Source of the DNA: Streptomyces microflavus
GTDB lineage: Bacteria > Actinomycetota > Actinomycetes > Streptomycetales > Streptomycetaceae
Assembly: GCF_014650075.1 (NCBI RefSeq)
Contig: NZ_BMUG01000006.1
Location: 124,001-188,000, forward strand
Length of the DNA: 64,000 nt
Reading direction: 5' to 3'
The stretch's first letter is position 1. Every line of letters starts with the position of its first letter. The notes beneath the pieces are model-generated. The model had not been told where the DNA came from. It did no database searches and worked only from the letters and a program-made list of their open reading frames with translations. Of the stretch, positions 47,627 through 56,989 are shown piece by piece. A program made the translations under genes and the position numbers.

Positions 47627-48283
47627 TTACAGCGGGTACCGCTCGACCTGGTCGATCCGGCACTTCGTGCCCGCGGGCACCTCGCCGAGCCCCTGGGCCT
47701 TCACCGTGGCCGACTTACCGGGGGCGAGCTCGTCGGTGGTCGCGATGCCGTCGGTCACCTTGGCACCCTTGCCGTCCACGAACGTGACGAACACGACGTA
47801 GCTCGCCGTCCCGCCGGACTCGTTCACGACCTTCAGCTCGGCGTGCGGCCAGCCGATCGTGGAGTCCCGCGTGCACTTCGTGATGGTGACGTCCTTCTCG
47901 GCGGACGGCTCCGGCACGATGGCCTCCGGCTCCGGCTCGACGGGCTCCGCGTCGTACTCGTCCTCGTACCCCTCCTCCGGCTCCTCGTCGTACGGGGTGG
48001 AGAAGGGGGCGTCCGACCGGTCGGATCGCAGGGCCAGTTCGTCCGAGAGCGAGTTCATCACCGAGTAGACCAGCGCCACCACCGCCCCCGCCACGACGAG
48101 CCCGCCGCCCACGGCGAGCGTCACGATCAGCCCCGTACGCTGCTTGCGCGGAGGTGCGGCGGGGGCCGCCCACGGGGACGGCTGAGGCGCCCCCACCGGG
48201 TGCTGTTGCTGCCCGGCCTCGGGCGAAGGCTGCGGCTGAGGCTGCGGCTGTTCGGGCGGCGGAGGCGGAAAGTTGTCGGACAT
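47627..48283 (-). CDS. membrane-anchored protein with proline/glutamine-rich cytosolic tail
   Basis: The 218-aa protein starts MSDNFPPPPPEQPQPQPQPS, a cytosolic low-complexity tail. One membrane helix (TGLIVTLAVGGGLVVAGAVV, about 50-72), an acidic linker and an extracellular domain of about 95 residues follow. The domain runs KDVTITKCTRDSTIGWPHAE ... GTASYVVFVTFVDGKGAKV ... LAPGKSATVKAQ, with a Cys pair. It resembles the FxLYD/DUF4352 type of beta sandwich seen in many actinobacterial surface proteins. The function is unknown. Confidence 0.75.
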   Translation of the reverse strand: MSDNFPPPPPEQPQPQPQPSPEAGQQQHPVGAPQPSPWAAPAAPPRKQRTGLIVTLAVGGGLVVAGAVVALVYSVMNSLSDELALRSDRSDAPFSTPYDEEPEEGYEDEYDAEPVEPEPEAIVPEPSAEKDVTITKCTRDSTIGWPHAELKVVNESGGTASYVVFVTFVDGKGAKVTDGIATTDELAPGKSATVKAQGLGEVPAGTKCRIDQVERYPL

Positions 48284-48351
48284 GCGGTCCCCCCACGGGA
48301 AGTCGATCAGGTGAGGGACTTACGGTACGTGGCCCCACCCACAGCCCCGGC

Positions 48352-48497
48352 ACCGCCCGACCCTCCGGCACCAACCCCGCACCGCCCGACCCTCCAGCAC
48401 CGAACCGCACCGCCCGACCCTCCGGCACCAACCCCGCACCGCCCGACCCTCCAGCACCGAACCGCACCGCCCGACCCTCCGGCACCAACCCCGCACC
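48352..48497. repeat. tandem repeat of about 57 bp (two alternating half-units)
   Basis: ACCGCCCGACCCTCC starts at 48352, 48381, 48409, 48438 and 48466, so the spacing alternates 29 and 28 bp. Odd copies continue GGCACCAACCCCGC and even copies AGCACCGAACCGC, giving about 2.5 copies of a 57-bp unit. A degenerate last copy begins at 48495 and ends 30 bp before the phosphatase start codon. It fills most of the gap between divergent genes. Confidence 0.9.
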
Positions 48498-48524
48498 ACC
48501 CGTACAGAAAGCGAACGGACCCCC

Positions 48525-49142
48525 ATGGGCGAGCTGATCCTCATCCGGCACGGCGAGACCGAGTGGTCCCGCTCCGGGCAGCACACGAGCTACACCGACC
48601 TCCCCCTGACCGCCACCGGCGAGCGCCAGGCCCGCGCCCTCGTGCCGCTCCTCGCCGACCGGAACATCGGCCTCACCCTCGTCAGCCCCTCGATCCGGGC
48701 CCGCCGCACCGCCGAGCTGGCCGGGCTGCACGCCCCCCGGGTCACCCCCGAGCTGCGGGAGTGGGACTACGGCGGCTACGAGGGCATCACCACCCTGGCG
48801 ATCCGCCGCACCCGCCCCTTCTGGAACCTCTGGACCGACGGCGTCGACCCCGGCTCCGACGAGCACCCCGGCGAGAGCCCCGCCGATGTCGGGCAGCGCG
48901 CCGACCAGGTGCTCGCGGGTGTGCGGTCGGCCGCCGAGGGGCTGGGGGACGCGGACATCGCGCTCGTCGCCCACTCGCACTTCCTGCGCGTCCTCACCGC
49001 CCGCTACCTCGGCCTGACCCCGGCCGAGGGCCGCCTCTTCCAGCTCGCCACCGGGGCCGTCTCCCGGCTCGGCACGGAACACGGCCGGCCGGTCATCGCC
49101 GCACTCAACGTGGCCCTGCCCGAAAGCCTGCACGAGGCGTGA
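48525..49142 (+). CDS. histidine phosphatase family protein (phosphoglycerate-mutase-like)
   Basis: The 205-aa protein has the phosphohistidine motif LIRHGETEWS (His 9 of RHGE) at the N-terminus, LVSPSIRARRTAEL, the acid in LREWDYGGYEG and the second His in LVAHSHFLRVLTARYLGL. These are all four landmarks of branch 1 histidine phosphatases. It is cytosolic, with a small-molecule phosphatase or cofactor-dependent mutase activity that sequence does not settle. The ribosome site is weak (GAAAG), and the promoter region is occupied by the 57-bp repeats. Confidence 0.9.
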   Translation: MGELILIRHGETEWSRSGQHTSYTDLPLTATGERQARALVPLLADRNIGLTLVSPSIRARRTAELAGLHAPRVTPELREWDYGGYEGITTLAIRRTRPFWNLWTDGVDPGSDEHPGESPADVGQRADQVLAGVRSAAEGLGDADIALVAHSHFLRVLTARYLGLTPAEGRLFQLATGAVSRLGTEHGRPVIAALNVALPESLHEA

Positions 49143-49159
49143 GGCGCCTGAATCGCCGA

Positions 49160-49191
49160 CGGCCGGCACCCCGCCCTCGGGGTACCGGCCG
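49160..49191. terminator. bidirectional terminator between phosphatase and GH92 genes
   Basis: The stem CGGCCGGCACCCCG / CGGGGTACCGGCCG has one mismatch and a CCCT loop. It lies between convergent genes. Confidence 0.8.
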
Positions 49192-49212
49192 CCTGCGCGT
49201 GTCAGTCACGGA

Positions 49213-52200
49213 TCAGGAGAGCAGCTCCACCTCCGCCAGCGTCGCCGGACCCGTCAGCACCAGCCGGTACTGCGCGTACGCACCGGGCCGGTCCACCGAG
49301 AAGGCCCGGGTCTGCTTGTCCCAGGCGAAGGACTGGCCGGAGCGGCGGTCGAGGTCCGTCCACTTCTTGCCGTCGGACGAGCCCTGGAGGGTCCAGCCCT
49401 TCGGTGCCTTGTCCGCCGCCGCCGACGTCAGCGTGTACTGGAGCGCCTTGGTGGACGCGGGGACGGGCAGCTCCACCGACTCGGCCTCCGCCGAGGTGGC
49501 CGAGGTGTTGTCGAACAGCGCGCCGTCACCCTTCAGCACATCGCCCTTGGGCGCCGGGGCCTTGTCATCCTTCTGGATGGAGACCGGGGCCGCGTCCTTG
49601 CCCGTGCCCCACGCCGACGGCTTCGGGCCCATGTCGAACTCCAGCGTGCCGCCCTTGGCCAGCACGTCATGGGGGAGCGCGGTGGAGGTCCACTTCTTGC
49701 CGTTGACCTTCACGCCCTGCACGTAGATGTTCTTCGCGCTGTTCTTCGGGGCCTTGACGGTCAGCTTGCGGCCGTTGTCCATGCGGACGGTGACCTTCTT
49801 GAAGAGCGGCGAGCCGATCGCGTACTCCCCGCTGCCCATCACCAGCGGGTAGAAGCCGAGCGCGGAGAAGAGGAACCAGGCCGACTGCTCGCCGTTGTCC
49901 TCGTCGCCGTGGATGCCCTGCCCGATCTCGCTGCCGACGTACAGGCGGCCCAGCACCTCGCGGACCTTCTCCTGCGTCTTGTAGGGCTGCGAGGCCGCGT
50001 TGTACATGTACGTGGCGTGGTGGGCGACCTGGTTGCTGTGCCCGTACTGGCCCATCCGTACGTCACGCGCCTCGGTCATCTCGTGGATAACCCCGCCGTA
50101 GCTGCCGACGAACTCCGGGCCCGCCGTCTCCGGCGTGGAGAAGTACGTGTCCAGCTTCTTGCCGAGCCCCGCGCGGCCGCCGTACAGGTTGGCCAGGCCC
50201 CGGCTGTCCTGCGGGGCGGTGAAGGCGTAGCCCCAGCCGTTGGTCTCGGTGTAGTCGTAGCCCCAGACACGGGGGTCGTACTGGTCCGAGGGCAGGCGCC
50301 AGTCGCCGTTGGGCTTCTTGCCCTGGAAGAAGCCCGCCTTCTCGTCGAAGAGCTTGACGTACTTCTGCGCCCGGTTCAGGAAGTAGGCCGACTCCTCCTT
50401 GTACCGCGCCTTCTTCGTCTTCTTGTAGAGCTCCTCGCCCATCCGCGCGATGCCGTAGTCGTTGAGGTAGCCCTCCAGCGACCAGGACAGGCCCTCGTGC
50501 GTGGCGGTGTTCGCGTAGCCGGTGAAGACGGAGGTCTCCATGCCCTTGCGGCCGACGCCCGAGGAGGGCGGGGCCACCGTGGCGTTCTTGACCGCCGCGT
50601 CGTACGCCGCCTCCGCGTCGAACTTCACGCCCTTGACGTACGCGTCCGCGAAGGCCACGTCCGAGCTGGTGCCGGTCATCAGGTCCGCGTAGCCGGGGGA
50701 GGACCAGCGCGAGGTCCAGCCGCCGTCCTTGTAGTGCTGGACGAAGCCGTCCACCAGCTCGCCGGCCTTCTTCGGGGAGAAGAAGGAGTAGGCGGGCCAG
50801 GTCGTGCGGTAGGTGTCCCAGAAGCCGTTGTTGACGAACACCTTGCCGTCGACGATCTTCGCCCCGGTCTGCGTCGGGGTGTCCGTACCGACCGGCTTGG
50901 AGAAGGGGCTGGCGTACTTGTTCTTCCCGTCGACCTTCTCGTGGCCGGAGTTCGGGTAGAGGTAGAGCCGGTAGAGGCTGGAGTAGAGCGTGGTGAGCTG
51001 GTCCTCGTTGGCGCCCTCCACCTCGATCGTCCCCAGGATGTCGTCCCAGGCCGCCTGCGCCTTGCGCTGCACCTTCTCGAAGGAGGTGGACTCCGGGATC
51101 TCCATGGCCAGGTTCTTCTTCGCCTGGTCGACGCCGATCAGCGAGGTGGCCAGGCGCAGGTTGACCGTGCGGTCCTTGCCCGCGTCGAAGCGGAAGAAGC
51201 CCGTGACGTCGTCGCCGCCTCCGCCCTTCAGCTTGCCGCTGTCCGTCACCGGCGCGTCGAAGACGCCGTACACGAACATGCGGGTCGCCCCGGTGGACAG
51301 GCCGCTCTTCACGTCCGTGTAGCCGGAGAAGGAGCGGGTTGCGGGGTCCAGGGTGAGGCCGCCGGCGTTCGACACGTTGTCGAAGACCAGGCTGGCGTCC
51401 TTGCCGGGATAGGTGAACCGCATCCGGGCCGCGTGGTCCGTCGGCGCGATCTCGGTCTTGAGACCGTTCTCGAACGTGACGCCGTAGTAGTTCGGCTTCG
51501 CGATCTCGTTCTCGTGCCGGAAGGGCAGCGCGCGGGCCGTACGGGCGGCGTCCGGGGTGCCGGCCGCGGCCGAGGGCATCACCTGGAAGGTCTGCCGGTC
51601 GCCCATCCAGGGGCTCGGCTCATGGCTGGCGCTGAAGGCCTGGAGCGTGGGGAGGTTCTCCTCGTTGTTGCCCCGGTGGTAGTCGTACAGCCAGCTCAGC
51701 GAACCGGCGTTGGTCACCGGCGTCCAGAAGTTGAAGCCATGGGGGACCGCGGTGGCCGGAATGTTGTTGCCGCGCGAGAAGCCGCCGCTGGAGTTGGTGC
51801 CGCGCGTGGTCAGCGCGTAGTCCGACAGATGAGCCTTGCGCTTCTCCGGCTTCCTCGGCTCGATCGCGATGTCGTCGACCCAGCCCTGGAACTTCGCCGC
51901 CCCCTTGGGGGAGTCGTACGCCACCAGGATCCGGTCGACCGTCCTGCCCGCCGCGACCGTGCCGATGCGCGAGGCGACCTTGTTCCACTGGTTGACGTAG
52001 AGGCGCTTGGCGTCGGCCTGGCCCTGCGGGGTCAGCAGCCCGCCGTGGCTGTCGGTGGCCTTCAGCTCGCTCAGATACGTGCCGTCGGTGAAGGCCAGGT
52101 CCACCGCGATGTGGGTCGCGGGGTAGTTGAGGTCCGTCTCGCCCATCTGTGGGTAGACGAGGTAGGAGAGCTCGGTGTCCTTGGTGACGGCCGTGTTCAC

Positions 52201-53085
52201 ATCGAAAACCTTGTTGTACGAGTACGCCCGGCCGTCCGGCTTGTGCGTACCCGCGTAACGCAGTGCCTTCTTTCCGGTGAATCCCGCACCCGCCTTCGCG
52301 GTGGGCGAGCCGGAGGGGCCGCGGTCGGCCTGGCTGCGCATCTCGTCGGGGACGGGCGCGGAGGTGTCACCGTTCGAGAACTGAACGTCGGCGAGCTGGA
52401 GGATGTCCGCAGCGCCGTTGTTGGCCGTGATCTCCAGCCGGAAGTGCCGGTAGGCGGTGTCGGAGGCGAAATCGTACGACTTCGTCTGGTGCCGCTCGGC
52501 GAACGTCTCGCCCTTGCGGGTGTCGAGGTCGGTCCACTCCTTGCCGTCGGCCGAGCCCTTGAGCGTCCAGTCCTTCGGGTCGCGCGGGGCGTGGTCGTTG
52601 GCGGAGGTGAGCGCGTACGTCACCACCTTGACCGGCTCGTCCAGGTCGAACTCGACCCAGCCGGTCTTCGCGAACGCCAGCCACTTGGAGGCCGGTTCGA
52701 CGTCGACCAGGTTCTCCTTGACCTCGCCGCCCGCGGTGTTCTCGGCGCTGGCGCGGACGTCGGTCACCCGGTCGGTGACATTGCCCGGTATCCCGGCGGA
52801 GAACCCGCCGTCGACACCCGACGAGCGTTCTGTCCCGTCCGGTCCTTCTTCTACTGTGTTGCGCCAGTCCGGCTGCTTCTCGTCCGCTTCGAACGAGGAG
52901 CGGAACGTCCGTTCGCCGGAGGGCTTCTGCGGCGCCGCGGACGGGCCGGCGACGGCGGCCGTGGGGGCCGCGAGGGCCAGGACGAGTGATGCCGCGAGGA
53001 CGGCGGCCGTGCGGCTCCGTCTCGTACGGGTGGCGCTGCTGAGGGCCTTTTCAGCGCCATGGTGGAGACCACGTGGTGGCTGCAT
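49213..53085 (-). CDS. secreted GH92-family alpha-mannosidase with discoidin-type domains
   Basis: The 1290-aa protein has a long signal peptide (about 1-47, ending APTAAVAGPSA). A first F5/8 type C domain lies at about 95-215 (VTDVRASAENTAGG ... KWLAFAKTGWVEFDLDEPVK). The GH92 N-terminal beta-sandwich (about 425-660) contains FSRGNNIPATAVPHGFNFWT, and the (alpha/alpha)6 catalytic domain (about 680-1130) contains NNGFWDTYRTTWPAYSFFSP and GDEDNGEQSAWFLFSALGFY. A second, partial discoidin domain ends the chain. GH92 enzymes are Ca-dependent exo-alpha-mannosidases on N-glycans and fungal mannans. It is divergent from ngcE, which fits glycan scavenging. Confidence 0.93.
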   Translation of the reverse strand: MQPPRGLHHGAEKALSSATRTRRSRTAAVLAASLVLALAAPTAAVAGPSAAPQKPSGERTFRSSFEADEKQPDWRNTVEEGPDGTERSSGVDGGFSAGIPGNVTDRVTDVRASAENTAGGEVKENLVDVEPASKWLAFAKTGWVEFDLDEPVKVVTYALTSANDHAPRDPKDWTLKGSADGKEWTDLDTRKGETFAERHQTKSYDFASDTAYRHFRLEITANNGAADILQLADVQFSNGDTSAPVPDEMRSQADRGPSGSPTAKAGAGFTGKKALRYAGTHKPDGRAYSYNKVFDVNTAVTKDTELSYLVYPQMGETDLNYPATHIAVDLAFTDGTYLSELKATDSHGGLLTPQGQADAKRLYVNQWNKVASRIGTVAAGRTVDRILVAYDSPKGAAKFQGWVDDIAIEPRKPEKRKAHLSDYALTTRGTNSSGGFSRGNNIPATAVPHGFNFWTPVTNAGSLSWLYDYHRGNNEENLPTLQAFSASHEPSPWMGDRQTFQVMPSAAAGTPDAARTARALPFRHENEIAKPNYYGVTFENGLKTEIAPTDHAARMRFTYPGKDASLVFDNVSNAGGLTLDPATRSFSGYTDVKSGLSTGATRMFVYGVFDAPVTDSGKLKGGGGDDVTGFFRFDAGKDRTVNLRLATSLIGVDQAKKNLAMEIPESTSFEKVQRKAQAAWDDILGTIEVEGANEDQLTTLYSSLYRLYLYPNSGHEKVDGKNKYASPFSKPVGTDTPTQTGAKIVDGKVFVNNGFWDTYRTTWPAYSFFSPKKAGELVDGFVQHYKDGGWTSRWSSPGYADLMTGTSSDVAFADAYVKGVKFDAEAAYDAAVKNATVAPPSSGVGRKGMETSVFTGYANTATHEGLSWSLEGYLNDYGIARMGEELYKKTKKARYKEESAYFLNRAQKYVKLFDEKAGFFQGKKPNGDWRLPSDQYDPRVWGYDYTETNGWGYAFTAPQDSRGLANLYGGRAGLGKKLDTYFSTPETAGPEFVGSYGGVIHEMTEARDVRMGQYGHSNQVAHHATYMYNAASQPYKTQEKVREVLGRLYVGSEIGQGIHGDEDNGEQSAWFLFSALGFYPLVMGSGEYAIGSPLFKKVTVRMDNGRKLTVKAPKNSAKNIYVQGVKVNGKKWTSTALPHDVLAKGGTLEFDMGPKPSAWGTGKDAAPVSIQKDDKAPAPKGDVLKGDGALFDNTSATSAEAESVELPVPASTKALQYTLTSAAADKAPKGWTLQGSSDGKKWTDLDRRSGQSFAWDKQTRAFSVDRPGAYAQYRLVLTGPATLAEVELLS

Positions 53086-53595
53086 ACCGAGCCATTCCTC
53101 CCCGGAGCGTGCTTGGACAACGTTGTCATAGCGGGATGCAAGGTCCAGTAGGGAGCCAAGTGACAGGACGTGTCAAGGGTGTTGCCTCAGGTGCGGTTCG
53201 CGAATCGGCCGTAAGGGGAAAAAGCTGCCCCTGTACGAGGGCGTACGGTGCCGAGGAGTCCGCGAGGTCTCAACTCGGGAAAGACTGCTCTCCCAACGTG
53301 CATTCGATCTTGCTCAGTTGGCGGCAAGTGGACTATACCTGTCGCCATCTGCACAGCCGTTTCCGACGGATGCGCACGCGGGGGAAAGACAGGGGATGGT
53401 CGCGAGGGCGTCATGGGCGTCCTGGCTGTACGGTTCTCCGACACCCCCACTCCGCCGGTTTTTTCCTCCGGTACATCTGCATATCTGCACGACCCGAGCG
53501 CAACTGACCGCGGTGGCGGGGCCCTTCGCCTGAGGCGAATTTTCGACGGGTGACCGGTACACCGCCTGAGTCCTGGAGAAGGCGAGGACTTGAGC
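53086..53595. other. divergent GH92/ngcE intergenic region
   Basis: These 510 bp hold no supported gene. They include the candidate ngcE promoter with a DasR-like site (53310-53343) and, near the GH92 start, a TGTCATA/TGACAGGACGTGTCA-rich stretch (53125-53180) that could hold the GH92 promoter. Confidence 0.45.
53310..53343 (+). promoter_or_regulatory. putative ngcE promoter overlapped by a DasR-like (dre) site
   Basis: TTGCTC and TATACC are 18 bp apart. The second box lies inside TGGACTATACCT (53329-53340), which matches the core TGGTCTAGACCA of DasR sites at 9 of 12 positions. DasR is the GntR-type repressor of GlcNAc and chitin uptake in Streptomyces, so this placement is logical. The long leader of 250 nt is unusual. 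Confidence 0.45.
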
Positions 53596-55041
53596 ATGGG
53601 ATCCACCTCCGCTCAGAACAATGAGGGCCTTGGCCGTCGCGATCTGATCAAGCGTTCTGCCGCACTTGGCCTGATCGCTGTTCCGACGATGAGCTTCCTG
53701 TCCGCCTGCGCGAGCGGCGACAGCGGCACCGACGACAAGGTCGAAAAGGGCGAGAAGTCCGAGAAGAACCCGCTGGCCGTCAACGGCAGCGCCCCGCTGG
53801 AGATCGTCATCTTCGACGGCGGGTTCGGCACCAAGTACGCCGAGGACGCCCGGGACGTCTACAAGAAGACCTACCCCGAGGCGCAGGTCAAGTTCTCGGC
53901 GACGCAGAAGATCCAGTCGGTTCTTCAGCCGCGCTTCAACGGCGGCACCCCGCCGGACCTGATCGACAACTCCGGTGCCCAGCAGATGGACATGGGCGTC
54001 CTGGTCGGCAAGAAGCAGCTCACCGACCTGACCCCGCTGCTCGACGCCCCCTCGATCGACGACCCCGCCAAGACGGTCCGCGACACCCTGCGGCCGGGCA
54101 TCGTCGAGATGGGCCAGTTCGACGGCGACCCGGTCTGGATCATGTACTACGCGTACACGGTCTACGGCGTCTGGTACTCGCAGACCGCGCTGGACAAGCT
54201 CGACGCCACGTACCCGGAGACCTGGGACGAGATGCTCGCGCTCTGCGCGAAGGCGAAGAAGCAGGGCATCGCCGGCTGGACCTACCCCGGCAAGCACCCG
54301 TACTACATCCCGTTCTCGCTCTACCCGTTCATCGGCAAGATCGGCGGCGTGGAGGTCCTCAACGCCATCGACAACCTGGAGCCGAAGGCCTGGGAGCACC
54401 CCGCTGTCAAGGCGGCGTTCGAGGCGTACTACGAGCTCTTCGCCAAGGGCTACATCCTCAAGGGCACCCCGGGCCTGGACCACCGCGGTTCGCAGGGCGC
54501 CTGGGCCCGCGGCAAGGCGCTGTTCATCCCGAACGGCTCCTGGGTCGAGAACGAGGAAGCGGCGATCATCCCCAAGGACTTCAAGCTGTCCGTGGGCGCT
54601 CCCTCCAGCCTCGACTCCTCGGACAAGCTGCCCTTCGGCACCATCTGGGCGTCCGGCGGCGAGCCGTTCATCGTCCCGGCCAAGGCGAAGAACCCGGCGG
54701 GCGGCATGGAGCAGCTGCGCATCATGCTCAGCGAGGCCTCCTCCAAGTCCTTCACCAGCAACACCAAGTCGCTCTCCGCCTTCAACGGCGGCACCGACGG
54801 CATCACGCTCTCGGACGGCCTGCAGTCGGGCGTCGCGGCTCTGGAGAAGGCGGGCACCAATGTGGTCAACCCCCGCCTGCAGGACTGGTACGTGAAGCTC
54901 CAGAAGGAGCAGATCGGCGTCGCCGCGCTCGGCGAGATGATGGCCGGCCGCGCCACCCCGGCCGAGACCATCAAGAAGATCCAGGCGTTCGCCGACGCGG
55001 CCGCCAAGGACCAGTCCATCAAGCACTTCAGGCACCAGTGA
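53596..55041 (+). CDS. ngcE: ABC sugar-binding lipoprotein, N-acetylglucosamine/chitobiose type
   Basis: The 481-aa protein has a Tat-like lipoprotein signal: twin Arg in LGRRDLIKRSAALGLIA and lipobox LSAC with Cys 38. The mature part is a family 1 solute-binding fold with FDGGFGTKYAEDARDVYKKT, GGTPPDLIDNSGAQ, WTYPGKHPYYIPFSLYPF and ARGKALFIPNGSWVENE. This matches NgcE of the Streptomyces NgcEFG system for GlcNAc and N,N'-diacetylchitobiose (SCO6005 by memory of synteny). It is anchored outside the membrane and delivers sugar to NgcF/NgcG. ATG 53596 has GAGG 8 nt upstream; TTG 53590 is the alternative. Confidence 0.88.
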   Translation: MGSTSAQNNEGLGRRDLIKRSAALGLIAVPTMSFLSACASGDSGTDDKVEKGEKSEKNPLAVNGSAPLEIVIFDGGFGTKYAEDARDVYKKTYPEAQVKFSATQKIQSVLQPRFNGGTPPDLIDNSGAQQMDMGVLVGKKQLTDLTPLLDAPSIDDPAKTVRDTLRPGIVEMGQFDGDPVWIMYYAYTVYGVWYSQTALDKLDATYPETWDEMLALCAKAKKQGIAGWTYPGKHPYYIPFSLYPFIGKIGGVEVLNAIDNLEPKAWEHPAVKAAFEAYYELFAKGYILKGTPGLDHRGSQGAWARGKALFIPNGSWVENEEAAIIPKDFKLSVGAPSSLDSSDKLPFGTIWASGGEPFIVPAKAKNPAGGMEQLRIMLSEASSKSFTSNTKSLSAFNGGTDGITLSDGLQSGVAALEKAGTNVVNPRLQDWYVKLQKEQIGVAALGEMMAGRATPAETIKKIQAFADAAAKDQSIKHFRHQ

Positions 55042-55090
55042 TCACGCGTCACCAGCGGCGGCAGCTCGGGGAAGGTCGGAGTCGGTAACG

Positions 55091-56011
55091 ATGCAGCACG
55101 GTAAATACCGGTTCATAATCGGGTTCTTGGTGGCCCCGATGACGTTGTATGTCGTCTTCGTCATCTGGCCGTTCATCCAGTCCATCTACTACTCGTTCAC
55201 GGACTGGACGGGTCTGAGCCCCGACTTCAAGATGGTCGGCTTCGACAACTACACCAAGATGCTCGACGACGACATCTTCTGGAAATCGCTGCAGCACAGT
55301 GTGCTGCTGGCCGTTCTGCTGCCGCTGGTGACGCTGGGCCTCGCGCTCTTCTTCGCCTTCATGCTCAACGTGGGAGGGCGGCGCACCAAGGGCGCCGCCG
55401 TCTCGGGCGTACGGGGCTCCGGCTTCTACAAGATCGCCTACTTCTTCCCGCAGGTGCTCTCGATCGCGATCGTGGCCATCCTGTTCCAGTTCGCCTTCGA
55501 CCCGGCCCAGGGCATGATCAACGGCACGCTCAAGGCCGTGGGCTTCGACGACGTACCGGACTGGCTGGGCGATCCGAAGCTGGCCCTGTGGGTCATCATG
55601 GCGGTCCTCGTCTGGTGCACGACCGGCTTCTTCGTGGTGCTGTTCTCCGCGGGCATGGCCTCCATCCCCAAGGACTTCTACGAAGCCGCCCTGCTGGACG
55701 GGGCGAGCCGCATCACGACCTTCTTCCGGATCACGCTGCCCCTGCTGTGGGACACGGTCCAGTCCGGCTGGGTCTACATGGGCATCCTGGCGCTCGGCGC
55801 CGAGGGCTTCGCCATCGTCCACATCATGAGTGTCGGCCCCGGCGGGCCCGACTACTCGACCACCGTCCTGCCGCTGTACGTCTACCAGTCGGCGTTCCGT
55901 GACGGACAGGCGGGCTACGCGACCACGATCGGTGTCGCCCTGCTCATCGTGACCCTGGCGTTCGCCGCCATCGTCATGCGGGTGGGCCGGCGCGAGCGGC
56001 TGGAGTTCTGA
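55091..56011 (+). CDS. ngcF: ABC sugar permease (GlcNAc/chitobiose uptake)
   Basis: The 306-aa inner-membrane permease has six helices. It begins FIIGFLVAPMTLYVVFVIWP, with the MalF-type motif FYEAALLDGASRITTFFRIT (EAA loop that docks the ATPase). It follows ngcE by 49 bp, and its TGA overlaps the ATG of ngcG by one base. No ATPase gene lies in the operon; in Streptomyces such importers share the MsiK ATPase (known for the family). Confidence 0.9.
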   Translation: MQHGKYRFIIGFLVAPMTLYVVFVIWPFIQSIYYSFTDWTGLSPDFKMVGFDNYTKMLDDDIFWKSLQHSVLLAVLLPLVTLGLALFFAFMLNVGGRRTKGAAVSGVRGSGFYKIAYFFPQVLSIAIVAILFQFAFDPAQGMINGTLKAVGFDDVPDWLGDPKLALWVIMAVLVWCTTGFFVVLFSAGMASIPKDFYEAALLDGASRITTFFRITLPLLWDTVQSGWVYMGILALGAEGFAIVHIMSVGPGGPDYSTTVLPLYVYQSAFRDGQAGYATTIGVALLIVTLAFAAIVMRVGRRERLEF

Positions 56012-56955
56012 TGAAGACCACTGACACCCCTCCCTCCGGATCCTCCTCCGGTACCGACGACACGTCCAAGGTCCCGGCGCAGCGCACCGGCACGGGCTCC
56101 AAGGCCCCGTCGGCCCCCGCGAAGCGCGGCGAGGGCCAGGTCCTCAACGTCTTCTCGCACGGGATGCTCGTCGTGTGGGCGATCATGGTCGTCCTGCCGC
56201 TGTTCTGGGCGGTGATGTCCTCGTTCAAGACCGACACGGACATCTTCAACACCCCCTGGTCGCTGCCCAGCTCGCTGAGCTTCGACGCCTGGGGCCGGGC
56301 CTGGAGCCAGGCCCATATGAGCGAGTACTTCCTGAACACCATCCTGGTGGTGGGCGGGTCGCTCGTGGGCACCCTGGTCCTCGGCTCGATGGCCGCCTAT
56401 GTGCTCGCCCGCTTCGAGTTCCCGGGCAACCGCTTCATTTACTTCTTGTTCGTCGGCGGCATGAGCTTCCCGATCATGCTGGCGCTGGTCCCGCTGTTCT
56501 TCGTCATGGACAACATGGGGCTGCTGAACACGATCCACGGCCTGATCCTCGTGTACATCGCGTACTCGCTGCCGTTCACCGTGTTCTTCCTGACCTCGTT
56601 CTTCCGTACGCTGCCGACCTCGGTGGCGGAGGCGTCGATCATCGACGGGGCCTCGCACACACGGACGTTCTTCCAGGTGATGCTGCCGATGGCCAAGCCC
56701 GGCCTGATCAGCGTCGGCATCTTCAACTTCCTGGGGCAGTGGAACCAGTACATGCTGCCGACGGTGCTGAACACCGACCCGGAGAAGCGGGTGCTCGCCC
56801 AGGGCCTCGTGGAGCTGGCCTCCAGCCAGGGGTACAAGGGCGACTACTCCGGACTCTTCGCCGGCCTGGTGATCGCGATGCTCCCGGTGCTGGCGGCGTA
56901 CATCATCTTCCAGCGCCAGGTCGTCTCGGGTCTGACGGCGGGTGCGCTCAAGTAG
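56011..56955 (+). CDS. ngcG: ABC sugar permease (GlcNAc/chitobiose uptake)
   Basis: The 314-aa MalG-type partner of NgcF has a long polar N-terminal tail (about 45 residues rich in Ser/Pro/Lys), six helices and the EAA loop VAEASIIDGASHTRTFFQVM, plus SVGIFNFLGQWNQYMLPTVL. It overlaps ngcF by one base (TGATG), so the two are made in equal amounts. It is the last gene of the operon, followed by a very strong terminator. Confidence 0.9.
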   Translation: MKTTDTPPSGSSSGTDDTSKVPAQRTGTGSKAPSAPAKRGEGQVLNVFSHGMLVVWAIMVVLPLFWAVMSSFKTDTDIFNTPWSLPSSLSFDAWGRAWSQAHMSEYFLNTILVVGGSLVGTLVLGSMAAYVLARFEFPGNRFIYFLFVGGMSFPIMLALVPLFFVMDNMGLLNTIHGLILVYIAYSLPFTVFFLTSFFRTLPTSVAEASIIDGASHTRTFFQVMLPMAKPGLISVGIFNFLGQWNQYMLPTVLNTDPEKRVLAQGLVELASSQGYKGDYSGLFAGLVIAMLPVLAAYIIFQRQVVSGLTAGALK

Positions 56956-56989
56956 GTCACGCGTACGCATAAGAAGGTCACATATCCAC

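Noticed and set aside
48352..48497. CRISPR array
   Set aside because: The units are contiguous, with alternating 28/29-bp spacing and no unique spacers; no cas genes are near.
49669..52989. A 1106-codon plus-strand frame opposite the GH92 gene
   Set aside because: It is a mirror of the GC-biased third codon positions of GH92, with no recognisable domain.
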